Shown here one piece after another: positions 18,322 through 26,812 of a stretch of 64,000 nt of DNA. The position numbers and the translations under genes were made by a program. The stretch spans positions 62,001 to 126,000 of the forward strand of contig NZ_JAMQGP010000004.1 in NCBI RefSeq assembly GCF_023703465.1. Reading direction: 5' to 3'. Position 1 is the first letter of the stretch. Each line of letters begins with the position of its first letter. Source of the DNA: Echinimonas agarilytica (lineage in GTDB: Bacteria; Pseudomonadota; Gammaproteobacteria; Enterobacterales; Neiellaceae). The notes beneath the pieces are model-generated. The model had not been told where the DNA came from and did no database searches. It worked only from the letters and a program-made list of their open reading frames with translations.

Positions 18322-18941
18322 TGTGCATCCTCCGAGCTTTCATCAACCGACGATCGCACCAACTGGCCATGCTGCAATTTCAGTTTCTGGTGCGATGTTT
18401 TACGCGGAGGCTCCTGAGCATACGCTACGCTCGGCACGACGCCTTGCGCTGTAGCCACCACGATACGAGATTTGGCAGCAAACAACTTGGCATTGACCAG
18501 CAATCCTTCGGGCTGCTGAGAATAAGTGCCCGTTAAAATGTAATCAATTTCAAGCTTGTCTGTGAGGTCACGATAATCACGACTCAGCGCAAAATCGCCC
18601 TCGGGAGTGACTTTAATATAGCCAGGAGACTTGTATTCTATCACCCGTAAACCATTCGCTTGCAGGTGATGAACAAAACTTTCGGCCATTTGGTTACCGA
18701 GCAAATTGGTAGTTTGCAGCGTTGTTAAATCAACAAATGATGTCACCGCAATCGGAGTTTCATTGGTCACATAATGCTTGGTGATGAACAGTTGCCGCGC
18801 CATATCTTCCACAACACTCGTCATGGGTGTTGTTTGTGCAACCGCATTAAACGCAGGCTCTTTGGGCACTGGCGCCTTAGCTGCGCATCCAGCCAGAGCC
18901 GCAAACAGACAGCTAACCATAAAGATTCGAATGGTCGTCAT
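18318..18941 (-). CDS. flgO: Flagellar H-ring lipoprotein FlgO
   Basis: A 207-residue lipoprotein (lipobox ALAGCA). The FlgO domain spans about 40-170, including VEDMARQLF, PIAVTSFVDL and the LLGNQMAESFVHHLQ helix, and ends in a basic Gln/Ser-rich tail. FlgO works with FlgP and FlgT in the Vibrio-type flagellar H ring at the outer membrane. It is the first gene of flgOP. A sigma-54 type promoter lies at 19003-19020, matching the FlrC-dependent control known for Vibrio middle/late flagellar genes. Confidence 0.87.
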   Translation of the reverse strand: MTTIRIFMVSCLFAALAGCAAKAPVPKEPAFNAVAQTTPMTSVVEDMARQLFITKHYVTNETPIAVTSFVDLTTLQTTNLLGNQMAESFVHHLQANGLRVIEYKSPGYIKVTPEGDFALSRDYRDLTDKLEIDYILTGTYSQQPEGLLVNAKLFAAKSRIVVATAQGVVPSVAYAQEPPRKTSHQKLKLQHGQLVRSSVDESSEDAQ

Positions 18942-18962
18942 TGTCTTGGGTTCCCCTTTTTA

Positions 18963-18980
18963 GTGGCAGTTATTTGCCAC
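18963..18980. promoter_or_regulatory. Palindrome in flgO leader
   Basis: GTGGCA and TGCCAC form a perfect 6-base inverted repeat with a 6-base centre, 22 bases upstream of the flgO start. It falls in the predicted 5' untranslated region and could be a small hairpin or a protein-binding site. Confidence 0.4.
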
Positions 18981-19002
18981 ATGGTTCAATCTGACCAGAG
19001 GT

Positions 19003-19020
19003 TTGCAATAACTATGCCTG
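19003..19020 (-). promoter_or_regulatory. Sigma-54 promoter of flgOP
   Basis: On the minus strand CAGGCATAGTTATTGCAA fits GGCA-N6-TTGCA, with the invariant GG and GC exactly ten bases apart. The predicted transcription start is about 50 bases upstream of flgO. Sigma-54/FlrC control of H-ring genes in Vibrio supports the call. Confidence 0.65.
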
Positions 19021-19049
19021 TTATAGCGCCAGAAACTCGACATAAAAAG

Positions 19050-19067
19050 TAGGTGTGGTTTTTGCTT
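19050..19067 (+). promoter_or_regulatory. Possible sigma-54 promoter of flgT
   Basis: TAGGTGTGGTTTTTGCTT has GG-N10-GC spacing and the TTTGC -12 element, but matches the -24 element poorly beyond the GG. It lies about 38 bases before the flgT start. Confidence 0.35.
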
Positions 19068-19104
19068 ACATTAAAGGCGTGTCAATTTCTGAGTAGAATT
19101 CATC

Positions 19105-20307
19105 ATGTTTAGAGCACTCGCATCATTATTAAAGCTTTGCCTGATAGGAGTAGCCGCTGTATGCAGCTTCTCGGCTCAGGCCCAGTGGTATGAAGCCAGT
19201 GGCTCCGCGTATGTGATTGATGGCAACATAGAGCGCGCCCGTCAAGAAGCCACCGAAGACGCCATTCGCGCTGCATCCATGTTTGCAGGCGTGTCAGTCG
19301 CAAGCCTACAATCAGTCAATAACGGTGTACTCACAGAAGACAATTACTCATTTGAAAGTAACAGCGAAATTGCTCAGGTTCATATCGTGTCCGAAATTCA
19401 TAGCGGTGATCAAATCACCATTCACGTTCGAGCCGATATTTTTGCAGAGCCCGTCTGTGCCAGCAGCGGCCTAAATCACACTTTGGCTATTGCTAGATTT
19501 CCAATCGCGCATCGTCAACAAGCACAGCATGGCAGTATTTTTGAACTTGGAGGGGCCACCAGTAAAGTGCTGCACGGCATGTTCCAAGAGAATAGCCAAA
19601 GCGTTCAAAGTCATTTATGGCTCGATGAAGTAGTGGCCTACCAGCCCGGCAAACTCGAACCCATGCCCGAAGTCGATGAGTTAGCACGGACGCTTGCTCG
19701 TCGCACCAACAGTCAATATGTATTAATAGGCCACGTACGTGACATTAGCGTCACGCAAGAAGAGTCGGTGAATATTACGTTTTGGACCTATAAAGCCAAA
19801 CCAAGAACCCTCGCACTAGAGCTTGATTTAATTGATGGCATCAGTGGTGAGCGCGTTGAGCGGCTCCGCTACATCGATTCTGTGGAATGGGATTTTCCGC
19901 CCGAGCAAAAGGTTGATCCTTATTCAGCCGATTTCTGGACCAGTTCCTACGGTAAAGCCTGGTTACGCATGCTTCAAGACGTGCAAACAGACATTGAAAA
20001 CGCATTGGCGTGCCAGCCGAGTATCGCCAACATTGTGCATCGCCAAAAACAAGGTGTGATCGTGAATATGGGCAGTCAAGACGGTATTCTACAAGGGCAA
20101 ACGGCTAGTGTTAGTCGGCTCGGTACCTTTTTAGATACTTTTGGACGCGTGAAAAATACGCTACAAACATCCGACATCATCCTTCAAGTTCATGCGGTAG
20201 AAGCGCGCCAAGCCTTCTTAAAACCTAAGCGTCAATCCGATCTAGCCAATATTCAAAATAACGACGTTGTCATGTTCAAAACCACCCGTAAAAGTGACTT
20301 TGACTGA
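19105..20307 (+). CDS. flgT: Flagellar H-ring protein FlgT
   Basis: A 400-residue exported protein with signal peptide ending FSAQA. The N-terminal domain has the FlgT pattern WYEASGSAYVIDG with the helix ARQEATEDAIRAASMFAG. A middle domain begins around residue 125 (TLAIARFPIAHR), and the C-terminal domain has the VNMGSQDGILQGQ fold typical of FlgT. Vibrio FlgT forms the H ring around the basal body and recruits T-ring proteins for the sodium motor. It is transcribed divergently from flgOP, as in related genomes. Confidence 0.9.
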   Translation: MFRALASLLKLCLIGVAAVCSFSAQAQWYEASGSAYVIDGNIERARQEATEDAIRAASMFAGVSVASLQSVNNGVLTEDNYSFESNSEIAQVHIVSEIHSGDQITIHVRADIFAEPVCASSGLNHTLAIARFPIAHRQQAQHGSIFELGGATSKVLHGMFQENSQSVQSHLWLDEVVAYQPGKLEPMPEVDELARTLARRTNSQYVLIGHVRDISVTQEESVNITFWTYKAKPRTLALELDLIDGISGERVERLRYIDSVEWDFPPEQKVDPYSADFWTSSYGKAWLRMLQDVQTDIENALACQPSIANIVHRQKQGVIVNMGSQDGILQGQTASVSRLGTFLDTFGRVKNTLQTSDIILQVHAVEARQAFLKPKRQSDLANIQNNDVVMFKTTRKSDFD

Positions 20308-20320
20308 TTAAGTAAGACAT

Positions 20321-20349
20321 AAAAAAAGCGCCGACAAGGCGCTTTTTTT
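20321..20349. terminator. Bidirectional terminator after flgT
   Basis: AAAAAAAGCGCC pairs with GGCGCTTTTTTT around GACAA. It serves flgT and the convergent membrane-protein gene at 20369. Confidence 0.9.
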
Positions 20350-20368
20350 ATGACATGACACGCAATAC

Positions 20369-21034
20369 TTATGCACGTTTTTGCTTCGCCAAGAAATATA
20401 AAATTGCCACAATAAACAAATACGGCACGGCCAGCTCCATCGCTTCTTCAGCCATACTGGCGATTTTGTCTGTTTCTTTTGAAAGCTCAGCAATGCCCCA
20501 CCCCGAAAGCTTGCGCGCTAAGCCGTCTAGCGACTTGGATACAACTAAGAACCCACCGGCAAAGCCAATACTCCACACCAGTGGCGACCACTGAAAACGA
20601 AACACTTCCGCGATAAATTTACGACCATGACGACGCACAATCGTGATGATAGCCGACAGCACCACCAATAAAATAATGGCTGCAATGACCTTACCCCACC
20701 AACTGACATCTGGGTGAGCAAAAAACTTGCTTTTCAACACGCCAAAATTGGTAAAGCGCTTGTCAAAATCTAGTTCACGCGCTGCAAAGCTCAGAAACAT
20801 CACCGCAAAATACCAATATTTTGTAAGGTACTCTTTACCGCCTTTAAAAAACATGACAGCAACGGCAATCAAATAACCCAGAGCCGATAACGATTCAACC
20901 GGCCCCCCTTCTTTCATAAAAGAGTCACGTGTTTCTGGAGTCACAGAGATAGATAAAATAAAGACGAAAAGCGCCAGCACAACTAAACCAATAATGGTTA
21001 GATAGTAAGGGCGATTAAAATTATGAGTCGACAT
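20369..21034 (-). CDS. Uncharacterised multi-pass membrane protein
   Basis: A 221-residue protein with about six hydrophobic segments, beginning near residues 10-30. Conserved-looking polar motifs sit at the membrane edges: EGGPVESLSALGY, FAARELDFDKRF and EEAMELAVPYLF. Acidic residues in or next to membrane segments suggest an ion- or metal-handling or hydrolase-type site, but no family is recognised and no function is proposed. It is a single gene between the flgT terminator and yghU. Confidence 0.7.
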   Translation of the reverse strand: MSTHNFNRPYYLTIIGLVVLALFVFILSISVTPETRDSFMKEGGPVESLSALGYLIAVAVMFFKGGKEYLTKYWYFAVMFLSFAARELDFDKRFTNFGVLKSKFFAHPDVSWWGKVIAAIILLVVLSAIITIVRRHGRKFIAEVFRFQWSPLVWSIGFAGGFLVVSKSLDGLARKLSGWGIAELSKETDKIASMAEEAMELAVPYLFIVAILYFLAKQKRA

Positions 21035-21200
21035 TTTTTTAACAACCGATCAGTATAAAAGACAAAGATGACAAATATATAGCGAGCAGAGCTTAGTGAT
21101 TTGAGCGAGAATTGTCCACTTAGATTGCGGCATCACTGCCGCTGGAAAAACGCTCAACCACTCTCTTCAATCCAATTAAACAAGTCACAAACAGGTTTTA

Positions 21201-22064
21201 TTAAGGAGCCTTACTCAACACCTTATCAAGATCTTCAGCGCTGTGACGCTCTTCAATTTGCTCCCATTCTTCACCCCATGAGCGATTGACAATTCGGCCT
21301 CGAATCACAGCTTCACGTTGCGCAATAGTGTTCGCCCAACGAACCAAATGGGTATAACTGGCTACATCTAAAAACTCAGCAGCATCATATAAGTTGCCCA
21401 ACACCAAATTACCATACCAAGGCCAAGTGGCCATATCCGCAATACTGTATGTATCACCTGCGATATAAGCATGTTTTGCCAGTTGCTTGTCCAGCACATC
21501 CAACTGGCGTTTGGTTTCCATGCTGAAACGATTGATCGGATATTCGAGTTTTTCCGGAGCATAGGCATAAAAGTGACCAAAACCTCCACCAAGGTAGGGA
21601 GCAGAGCCTTGTAGCCAAAATAACCACGTCATCACCTCAGTTCGGCTACGCACATCTGTAGGTAAGAAATGACCAAATTTATCAGCCAGATAGAGCAAAA
21701 TAGAAGCCGACTCAAAGATATTGATCGGCTCATCAGCTGATCGATCAACCATGGCTGGAATTTTAGAGTTAGGGTTTACGTCAACAAAGCCAGATGAAAA
21801 CTGATCGCCATCGCCAATCTTAATCATATACGCATCATACTCAGCACCCGACTCGCCCAATGCCAATAGCTCTTCGAGCATAATCGTTACTTTTTGACCA
21901 TTCGGTGTGCCCATTGAGTACAACTGCAAAGGATTCTGACCCACAGGTAAAGATTGCTCATGGCGAGCTCCAGAATCTGGACGATTGATACTAGCCCATT
22001 GGCCGCCGCTTTCACTGTCCATGGTCCAAACTTGAGGCGGTATATATTCGTTAGTCATAGTCAT
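21201..22064 (-). CDS. yghU: YghU-type glutathione S-transferase / disulfide reductase
   Basis: A 287-residue Nu-class GST. The long N-terminal extension (EYIPPQVWTMDSESGGQWASINRP) precedes the thioredoxin domain (LYSMGTPNGQKVTIMLEELL), then PNSKIPAM and FESASILLYLA. The alpha domain has the long GGFGHFYAYAPEKLEYP segment. This matches E. coli YghU, which binds two glutathiones and reduces disulfides and peroxides. The gene stands alone upstream of the tRNA. The start could be the third-codon ATG. Confidence 0.9.
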   Translation of the reverse strand: MTMTNEYIPPQVWTMDSESGGQWASINRPDSGARHEQSLPVGQNPLQLYSMGTPNGQKVTIMLEELLALGESGAEYDAYMIKIGDGDQFSSGFVDVNPNSKIPAMVDRSADEPINIFESASILLYLADKFGHFLPTDVRSRTEVMTWLFWLQGSAPYLGGGFGHFYAYAPEKLEYPINRFSMETKRQLDVLDKQLAKHAYIAGDTYSIADMATWPWYGNLVLGNLYDAAEFLDVASYTHLVRWANTIAQREAVIRGRIVNRSWGEEWEQIEERHSAEDLDKVLSKAP

Positions 22065-22302
22065 TCCGAAATAAGGGAGTAGATGATATATGAGACATTA
22101 TTATGGGTTTAAATTTCACGACTGGGGATTTTTGCATCAAATTTCAGTGAAATATTAAAAGAAACTGCCAAAGCTATGCCAGCAACGCATTTAAACAGCC
22201 CCTAGCTAAGCGCAACTCAATGTCATGATATGACTCATAGTTTCACGTGTTTCTCACTACACGCCTTTAAAGATTTGAGATACAATCGCCACCTATCGAA
22301 AG

Positions 22303-22377
22303 TCCCCATAGTTCAACTGGATAGAACAGTTGCCTCCTAAGCGATCGATCCAGGTTCGAGTCCTGGTGGGGACGCCA
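22303..22377 (+). tRNA. tRNA-Arg (anticodon CCU)
   Basis: A full cloverleaf: acceptor GTCCCCA pairs with TGGGGAC, followed by G and an encoded CCA. The anticodon loop CTCCTAA carries CCT at 22336-22338. The T arm is CCAGG-TTCGAGT-CCTGG. It decodes AGG. tRNA-Arg genes are frequent integration sites, and the accessory DUF1566 pair follows, but no duplicated 3' end was found. Confidence 0.95.
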
Positions 22378-22395
22378 AGCAAGTATTCAAGAAAT

Positions 22396-22416
22396 AAAAA
22401 AGGTCAGAGCCCTTTT
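22396..22416 (+). terminator. Weak hairpin after tRNA-Arg
   Basis: AAAAAAGG and CCTTTT can pair around TCAGAGC. It could end the tRNA transcript. The surrounding sequence also resembles short REP-type repeat units seen in marine gammaproteobacteria (recognised by eye only). Confidence 0.35.
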
Positions 22417-22520
22417 AAATAAAAGTTGAGCTCCACCGTCACCGTGCAGCTAAGACTATTCATTCTGCAACGTGATTGTTGAAGGTTTTTGTTCAAACGC
22501 CGTTACCAAGTGTACTGCTC

Positions 22521-23057
22521 TCAGTTACCACCTCGCACTAGCTTTACTTCATGCGCTGATTCTTTATCCATTAAATCAATGCGACTGTATCCTGAATCAA
22601 GATTAATCAGCCATGCTTGATTGGCATAAACCACATGGGGAGTTGATGACCAGTAATTATGAAATAATAAAAAGCCATCGTCGGGAAATATAGTTACATT
22701 AATTGCAGGCCGCCAACAGCTTAATTCTACAATAGTTTGTAGTTCTTTGATGTTAGGTAAGCGCCAATCTGTATAAGCTCCTAAAGTATGATCCATTCCA
22801 CTTCTTGTCGCTTGACGCCAGTTTTTAGTGCTGGCAGTTCCAGAGCAGATCTGTAGGCCATTATCCCAGGCTTGGCCTAAAGCACAGCGATCCCACATCA
22901 AACCTGTTTGTAAGTCTGTAACGGTTCCTTCCGTGACTATTTGAAAACGGTCATTTGGAGTTGTTTCCTTTGCATTTGGGTTACAAGTCGCAGCTTGTAA
23001 TATAGGTATGTATAGGTAAACGATAGCCAGAACTATAATAGGTTTCATGTTGATCAT
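22521..23057 (-). CDS. DUF1566 (Lcl C-terminal-like) exported protein
   Basis: 178 residues from the chosen ATG; the frame is open to an ATG at 23075. It has a signal peptide (PIIVLAIVYLYIPILQA). The DUF1566 domain contains VTDLQTGLMWDRCA, YTDWRLPNIKELQTIVE and YWSSTPH with a terminal VKLVRGG. This fold is related to C-type lectin/FGE-like modules and is found in surface proteins; one family member, Lcl of Legionella, is a collagen-like adhesin. GAGG with five bases of spacing supports this start. It sits directly after the large DUF1566 lipoprotein and is likely co-expressed. Confidence 0.8.
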   Translation of the reverse strand: MINMKPIIVLAIVYLYIPILQAATCNPNAKETTPNDRFQIVTEGTVTDLQTGLMWDRCALGQAWDNGLQICSGTASTKNWRQATRSGMDHTLGAYTDWRLPNIKELQTIVELSCWRPAINVTIFPDDGFLLFHNYWSSTPHVVYANQAWLINLDSGYSRIDLMDKESAHEVKLVRGGN

Positions 23058-23074
23058 AGGCTCCTCATTCGTCA

Positions 23075-26000
23075 TTAGGGAAAATCTGCTACGAGTCGAA
23101 TCGGGTAAGCCGATGCCTTAAAATCTACAGGCCCGAGTGTATTGGACAGATCAAATGTCAACGTCCATGCCCAATCATTGTGGAAGCTCGCGGGTGTAGC
23201 AGTCCAATGCCAAGTGCCTTGTGTATTTGGAAAGTAATTAACGTCTATTGCAGGGTTTGATTGGCTAAGATCTTGAATGCCCAATAATTCGATGTATGCT
23301 GGCATTCGCCATGTTGTGAGTCCACACAGTTGTTCGGCGTTGATTGCTGCCTGGTACTCTTGCGTATTGCAATGAGTTAGATCTGCGCAGACGCCTCCAG
23401 TTTCAGAACCTACACCGCCACCATTGGTATCTGCATCAGTGTTATACCAAGTATATGAGTGAGTACTATCTTGAAGGCCTCCATCATTGGTTTTCACCTC
23501 CCACACTAGCTGAGTAACTGCATCATAAACACAGTCCCAAGATGTAGCGTTGGCATCCAAAGGCGAGCCGTTGGCATCTAATTTAACAAAGCTAAAACCG
23601 CGAGCTCCGTCAGTCGAGTCTGAAAAATTAATATCTCGCCCAAAGTGACCATCTTGATCTTCTGGTATTGGATCACTTTCTACATCGGTACTGTCAGCAC
23701 AATCAAGGTTATTTTGATGATTACCTGAACGTGCAGCGCCATAGGCATAATCACCGCATAAAGCAAAGCCCGTATCGTTCATTGGAGCAAACGCAGAATC
23801 ATCGGGAGATAAGATGAAATTGACGCTTGCACTGTCAGATTTTCCGCCCTCATCAGTCACAGAAACTTGGAATTGCACTGCAATCGATGTAGTCACTGTA
23901 GGCGCAATAAAGCTAGGCTGAGCCGAGCTGTCATCTGTTAATGTAATCGCTGTACCTGTGCTATCTGTTTGAACCCAATCAAAACTGAGACTGATAGATT
24001 CGTCATCTATCGATTCGGTTGCATCAAGCTGGGCACTACGACCACTTTTTACTTGCAGTGGCGCTTTTGCGCTAGCAATTGGGGCATTGTTATTGACGAT
24101 TGTTACGGTAATTTGTGCTTGAGCTGTTCCGCCTTCATTATCAGTCACATCAACAGTAAAAACTATATCCTCGGGTGAAGTCACGTCTGGCGCTGTGAAA
24201 CTGGCTGAGGCTGTCGTTGCGCCGCTCAGCAACACGGTTGTGCCCGCCGTTTGCGTCCATTGATAAGCTGCAATACTGCCATCGTCATCCGAGGCACTGG
24301 CATTTAACGTCACCGATGTTGCTTCATCCACGGTTTGATGGTTGCCCGCAGACACGGTGGGCAACGCATTCACCGGCTCAACAAGCACCGAGACGGGCGC
24401 ACTCGTCGTGGCATTCTCATTGTCAGTCACCGTCACCTCAAAGCGAAGCGTTTCGGCGCTGGTCAAAGTCGGCGCTGTGAAACTGGCTGAGGCTGTCGTT
24501 GCGCCGCTCAGCAACACGGTTGTGCCCGCCGTTTGCGTCCATTGATAAGCTGCAATACTGCCATCATCATCCGAGGCACTGGCATTTAACGTCACCGATG
24601 TTGCTTCATCCACGGTTTGATGGTTGCCCGCAGACACGGTGGGCAACGCGTTCACCGGCTCAACAAGCACCGAGACGGGCGCACTCGTCGTGGCATTCTC
24701 ATTGTCAGTCACCATCACCTCAAAGCGAAGCGTTTCGGCGCTGGTCAAAGTCGGCGCTGTGAAACTGGCTGAGGCTGTCGTTGCGCCGCTCAGCAACACG
24801 GTTGTGCCCGCCGTTTGCGTCCATTGATAAGCTGCAATACTGCCATCGTCATCCGAGGCACTGGCATTTAACGTCACCGATGTTGCTTCATCCACGGTTT
24901 GATGGTTGCCCGCAGACACGGTGGGAGAAACGTTAGGAGGCTTGATAGCGATGGGCAATACTGTGAGAGAAATATTTGCATTGGCCGTTAGACCTACATC
25001 ATCTTCAACTTGAACCTCAAAGAAGAGTCTTTCTTCCTGTATAAGCTCAGGCGAAATAAAGGTTAATTCATCATTTTGGGTGATGTCAAAAGATACAACT
25101 GGCCCCTGGGTTTGCTGCCATGATAAGCGCAAGTCTGACTGCTCAGGATCCAGAGCTAATGCGGTCAAAACAACCGTGCTACCTGCCTCAGCTTGTTTAG
25201 GCCCAGATAAGCTAACACTCGGACTTTGGTTTGAATTCTGAAACCAACTAGAAATGTTGTTTTGAGATGAATGATTATTGGGCTGCTCAACATATGTCAG
25301 AACTTGCTCAATCCAAACATCAAGTAGACTGCCATTATCACCAAAAAAGGAACGCAATGCTGCCACATCAATATCTGGACGAACCTGAATAAATGGATCT
25401 GGCTCTAACGGGCCAAGCACTGCTTCCAAGTTTTCTCGATATTGGCTCAGCTCGGTTATGTTTAAAATACCTTTGTCATTTGCATATTGTGCAATTAGCG
25501 TTGTGACAGGGGTTAAGTTACAAGAAGAACGTTGTTCAAACCGGCAAATGGCCTTCAATTGCCCTTCAAAGTTTTGGTTGTTCAACACTCCACCATTCGC
25601 AATGACTTCTATATCTTTTTGATCATTGCGAAGTAAAACTTCAAACCTGCCAGCGTCATCAGATAGCCCTAAAGAAAATAACTCCTCATTGTTCCAATTT
25701 TTGTAGAAGAGTGATGCCGAAGCGATTGGCTCATCAATAACCCTTCCCGAAAGCACTGGAAAGCCATTGACTTGAACGTTTTGATGAATCATTGAGCCAT
25801 GTGAGTCGATTGCTTCAACAACAAAATTGAAGCGTGTCTCAACATCAAGCTTTGGAATTTGAACAGTGATCGAATCAGGCGTTTTTTCTAACACCTCCAA
25901 CTTTTGTGCGCCATTTTCAAGTTCCTGTCGCCAAGTTATCTCAACATGTTCGCCATCGGGATCGTAAGCTTCTGCGCTCAGAGTGAGTTGTCGGTATTCA

Positions 26001-26413
26001 CCCGTTTCTATTTGCTGTTTGGTTGACAATACTGGTACGGAATTTTCATTAATAATAAGGACTTCGACATTCGCCTGAGTTTTTTTTCCTAGCGAGTTTC
26101 TTACCTCCACACTAAACAAAGACATTCGATCTTCAGAGACGAGTGGAGCGATTGCGACAATAGATTGTTGATTGGAATCTTGTATCGCAAACTCTGGGCC
26201 GGTTAGCTGTTCCCAGTGAAACTCGAGATAAGAACTTGAAGCGGGTTTAACTGTCAGCTCGACAGGTTGCCCCTCAACTACTTGCAAGAAAGGCTCAACA
26301 GAAATTTCTGGAGAGGAGTCAGACGGGTCACACCCGACTAAAAACAAGAGCAGGCCAAGGCCAGAATTGACTCGAAAATTGATGTAAAAGAAACTTTGAT
26401 TAAGACAGCTCAT
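23075..26413 (-). CDS. Large surface lipoprotein with Ig/PKD-like repeats and DUF1566 domain
   Basis: 1112 residues with lipobox LFLVGC, so probably anchored to the outer membrane. The N-terminal region has two PKD/Ig-like modules (QVVEGQPVELTVKP onward). A region at about 220-390 contains a conserved pattern of unknown role. About six PKD/REJ-like modules follow (each with DDDGSIAAYQWTQ-type signatures), and a C-terminal DUF1566 domain (about 900-1110, LVWEVKTNDGGLQD, WRMPAYIELLGIQ). Three of the central modules are almost identical over 94 residues. It is likely a surface adhesin or scaffold. Confidence 0.85.
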   Translation of the reverse strand: MSCLNQSFFYINFRVNSGLGLLLFLVGCDPSDSSPEISVEPFLQVVEGQPVELTVKPASSSYLEFHWEQLTGPEFAIQDSNQQSIVAIAPLVSEDRMSLFSVEVRNSLGKKTQANVEVLIINENSVPVLSTKQQIETGEYRQLTLSAEAYDPDGEHVEITWRQELENGAQKLEVLEKTPDSITVQIPKLDVETRFNFVVEAIDSHGSMIHQNVQVNGFPVLSGRVIDEPIASASLFYKNWNNEELFSLGLSDDAGRFEVLLRNDQKDIEVIANGGVLNNQNFEGQLKAICRFEQRSSCNLTPVTTLIAQYANDKGILNITELSQYRENLEAVLGPLEPDPFIQVRPDIDVAALRSFFGDNGSLLDVWIEQVLTYVEQPNNHSSQNNISSWFQNSNQSPSVSLSGPKQAEAGSTVVLTALALDPEQSDLRLSWQQTQGPVVSFDITQNDELTFISPELIQEERLFFEVQVEDDVGLTANANISLTVLPIAIKPPNVSPTVSAGNHQTVDEATSVTLNASASDDDGSIAAYQWTQTAGTTVLLSGATTASASFTAPTLTSAETLRFEVMVTDNENATTSAPVSVLVEPVNALPTVSAGNHQTVDEATSVTLNASASDDDGSIAAYQWTQTAGTTVLLSGATTASASFTAPTLTSAETLRFEVTVTDNENATTSAPVSVLVEPVNALPTVSAGNHQTVDEATSVTLNASASDDDGSIAAYQWTQTAGTTVLLSGATTASASFTAPDVTSPEDIVFTVDVTDNEGGTAQAQITVTIVNNNAPIASAKAPLQVKSGRSAQLDATESIDDESISLSFDWVQTDSTGTAITLTDDSSAQPSFIAPTVTTSIAVQFQVSVTDEGGKSDSASVNFILSPDDSAFAPMNDTGFALCGDYAYGAARSGNHQNNLDCADSTDVESDPIPEDQDGHFGRDINFSDSTDGARGFSFVKLDANGSPLDANATSWDCVYDAVTQLVWEVKTNDGGLQDSTHSYTWYNTDADTNGGGVGSETGGVCADLTHCNTQEYQAAINAEQLCGLTTWRMPAYIELLGIQDLSQSNPAIDVNYFPNTQGTWHWTATPASFHNDWAWTLTFDLSNTLGPVDFKASAYPIRLVADFP
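24187..24925 (-). repeat. Nearly identical 282-bp tandem repeats inside the surface lipoprotein
   Basis: The unit (94 codons, starting around PTVSAGNHQTVDEATSV) is repeated with exactly 282-base spacing: the phrase GGCGCTGTGAAACTGGCTGA begins near 24190, 24472 and 24754. The third copy is partly divergent at its distal end. Only a few bases differ between copies, e.g. one giving EVMVTD versus EVTVTD. Copy number could change by recombination without shifting frame. Confidence 0.9.
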
Positions 26414-26812
26414 TAGATCACCAACTACTACATTCGCTTTGATGTCGAAGGATTATGGCAATCCGTTTGCTTCGGTTACTTCTCAATTAAGTATGTACAA
26501 CAAATGAGTTTTTGCAAATTAAGTAGCGGCCCAGCAGCTTTAATATGGCTTAGCACGGTTTTCGAGCTGAATAGACAAAACAACCCAACATATTGATATA
26601 AAAATGATTACCCTCAACTTATCTATCTCAACCCTGCGCCTACCGCGATCGTCTAATTGTGCATTACTTCAAAACAATGGATAAAGGGGGGCGACAACGC
26701 CAAGAGCAATGCTCACGCCAATTCCCGAACGCTTCACCGATGTCACGTGGCAATAGACCACATTGAGAAACGGACAGAGGATTCGTCTTTAAATCTTGCT
26801 CTGCCCTAATTT
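26414..26812. other. Intergenic region upstream of the surface lipoprotein
   Basis: About 400 bases without a convincing gene. It should hold the promoter of the DUF1566 pair. A REP-like hairpin lies at its right end (see separate entry). No tRNA or att duplication was seen. Confidence 0.5.
26772..26806. repeat. REP-like hairpin after the reductase gene
   Basis: GGACAGAG and CTCTGCCC form an imperfect 8-base inverted repeat (one mismatch) with an inner partly pairing GATT/AATC. It begins seven bases after the stop of the reductase gene. It resembles extragenic palindromes tied to REP-associated tyrosine transposases. It could also act as the operon terminator. Confidence 0.4.

Noticed and set aside
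24217-24762. Two near-identical plus-strand frames
   Set aside because: They are shadows of the 282-bp repeats of the surface lipoprotein on the opposite strand.
24187-24925. Possible CRISPR array
   Set aside because: The repeat unit is 282 bases, in frame and protein-coding, with no short repeats and spacers.
22303-26812. Integrative island at tRNA-Arg
   Set aside because: No integrase gene and no duplicated tRNA 3' end were found, so only an accessory gene pair is claimed.
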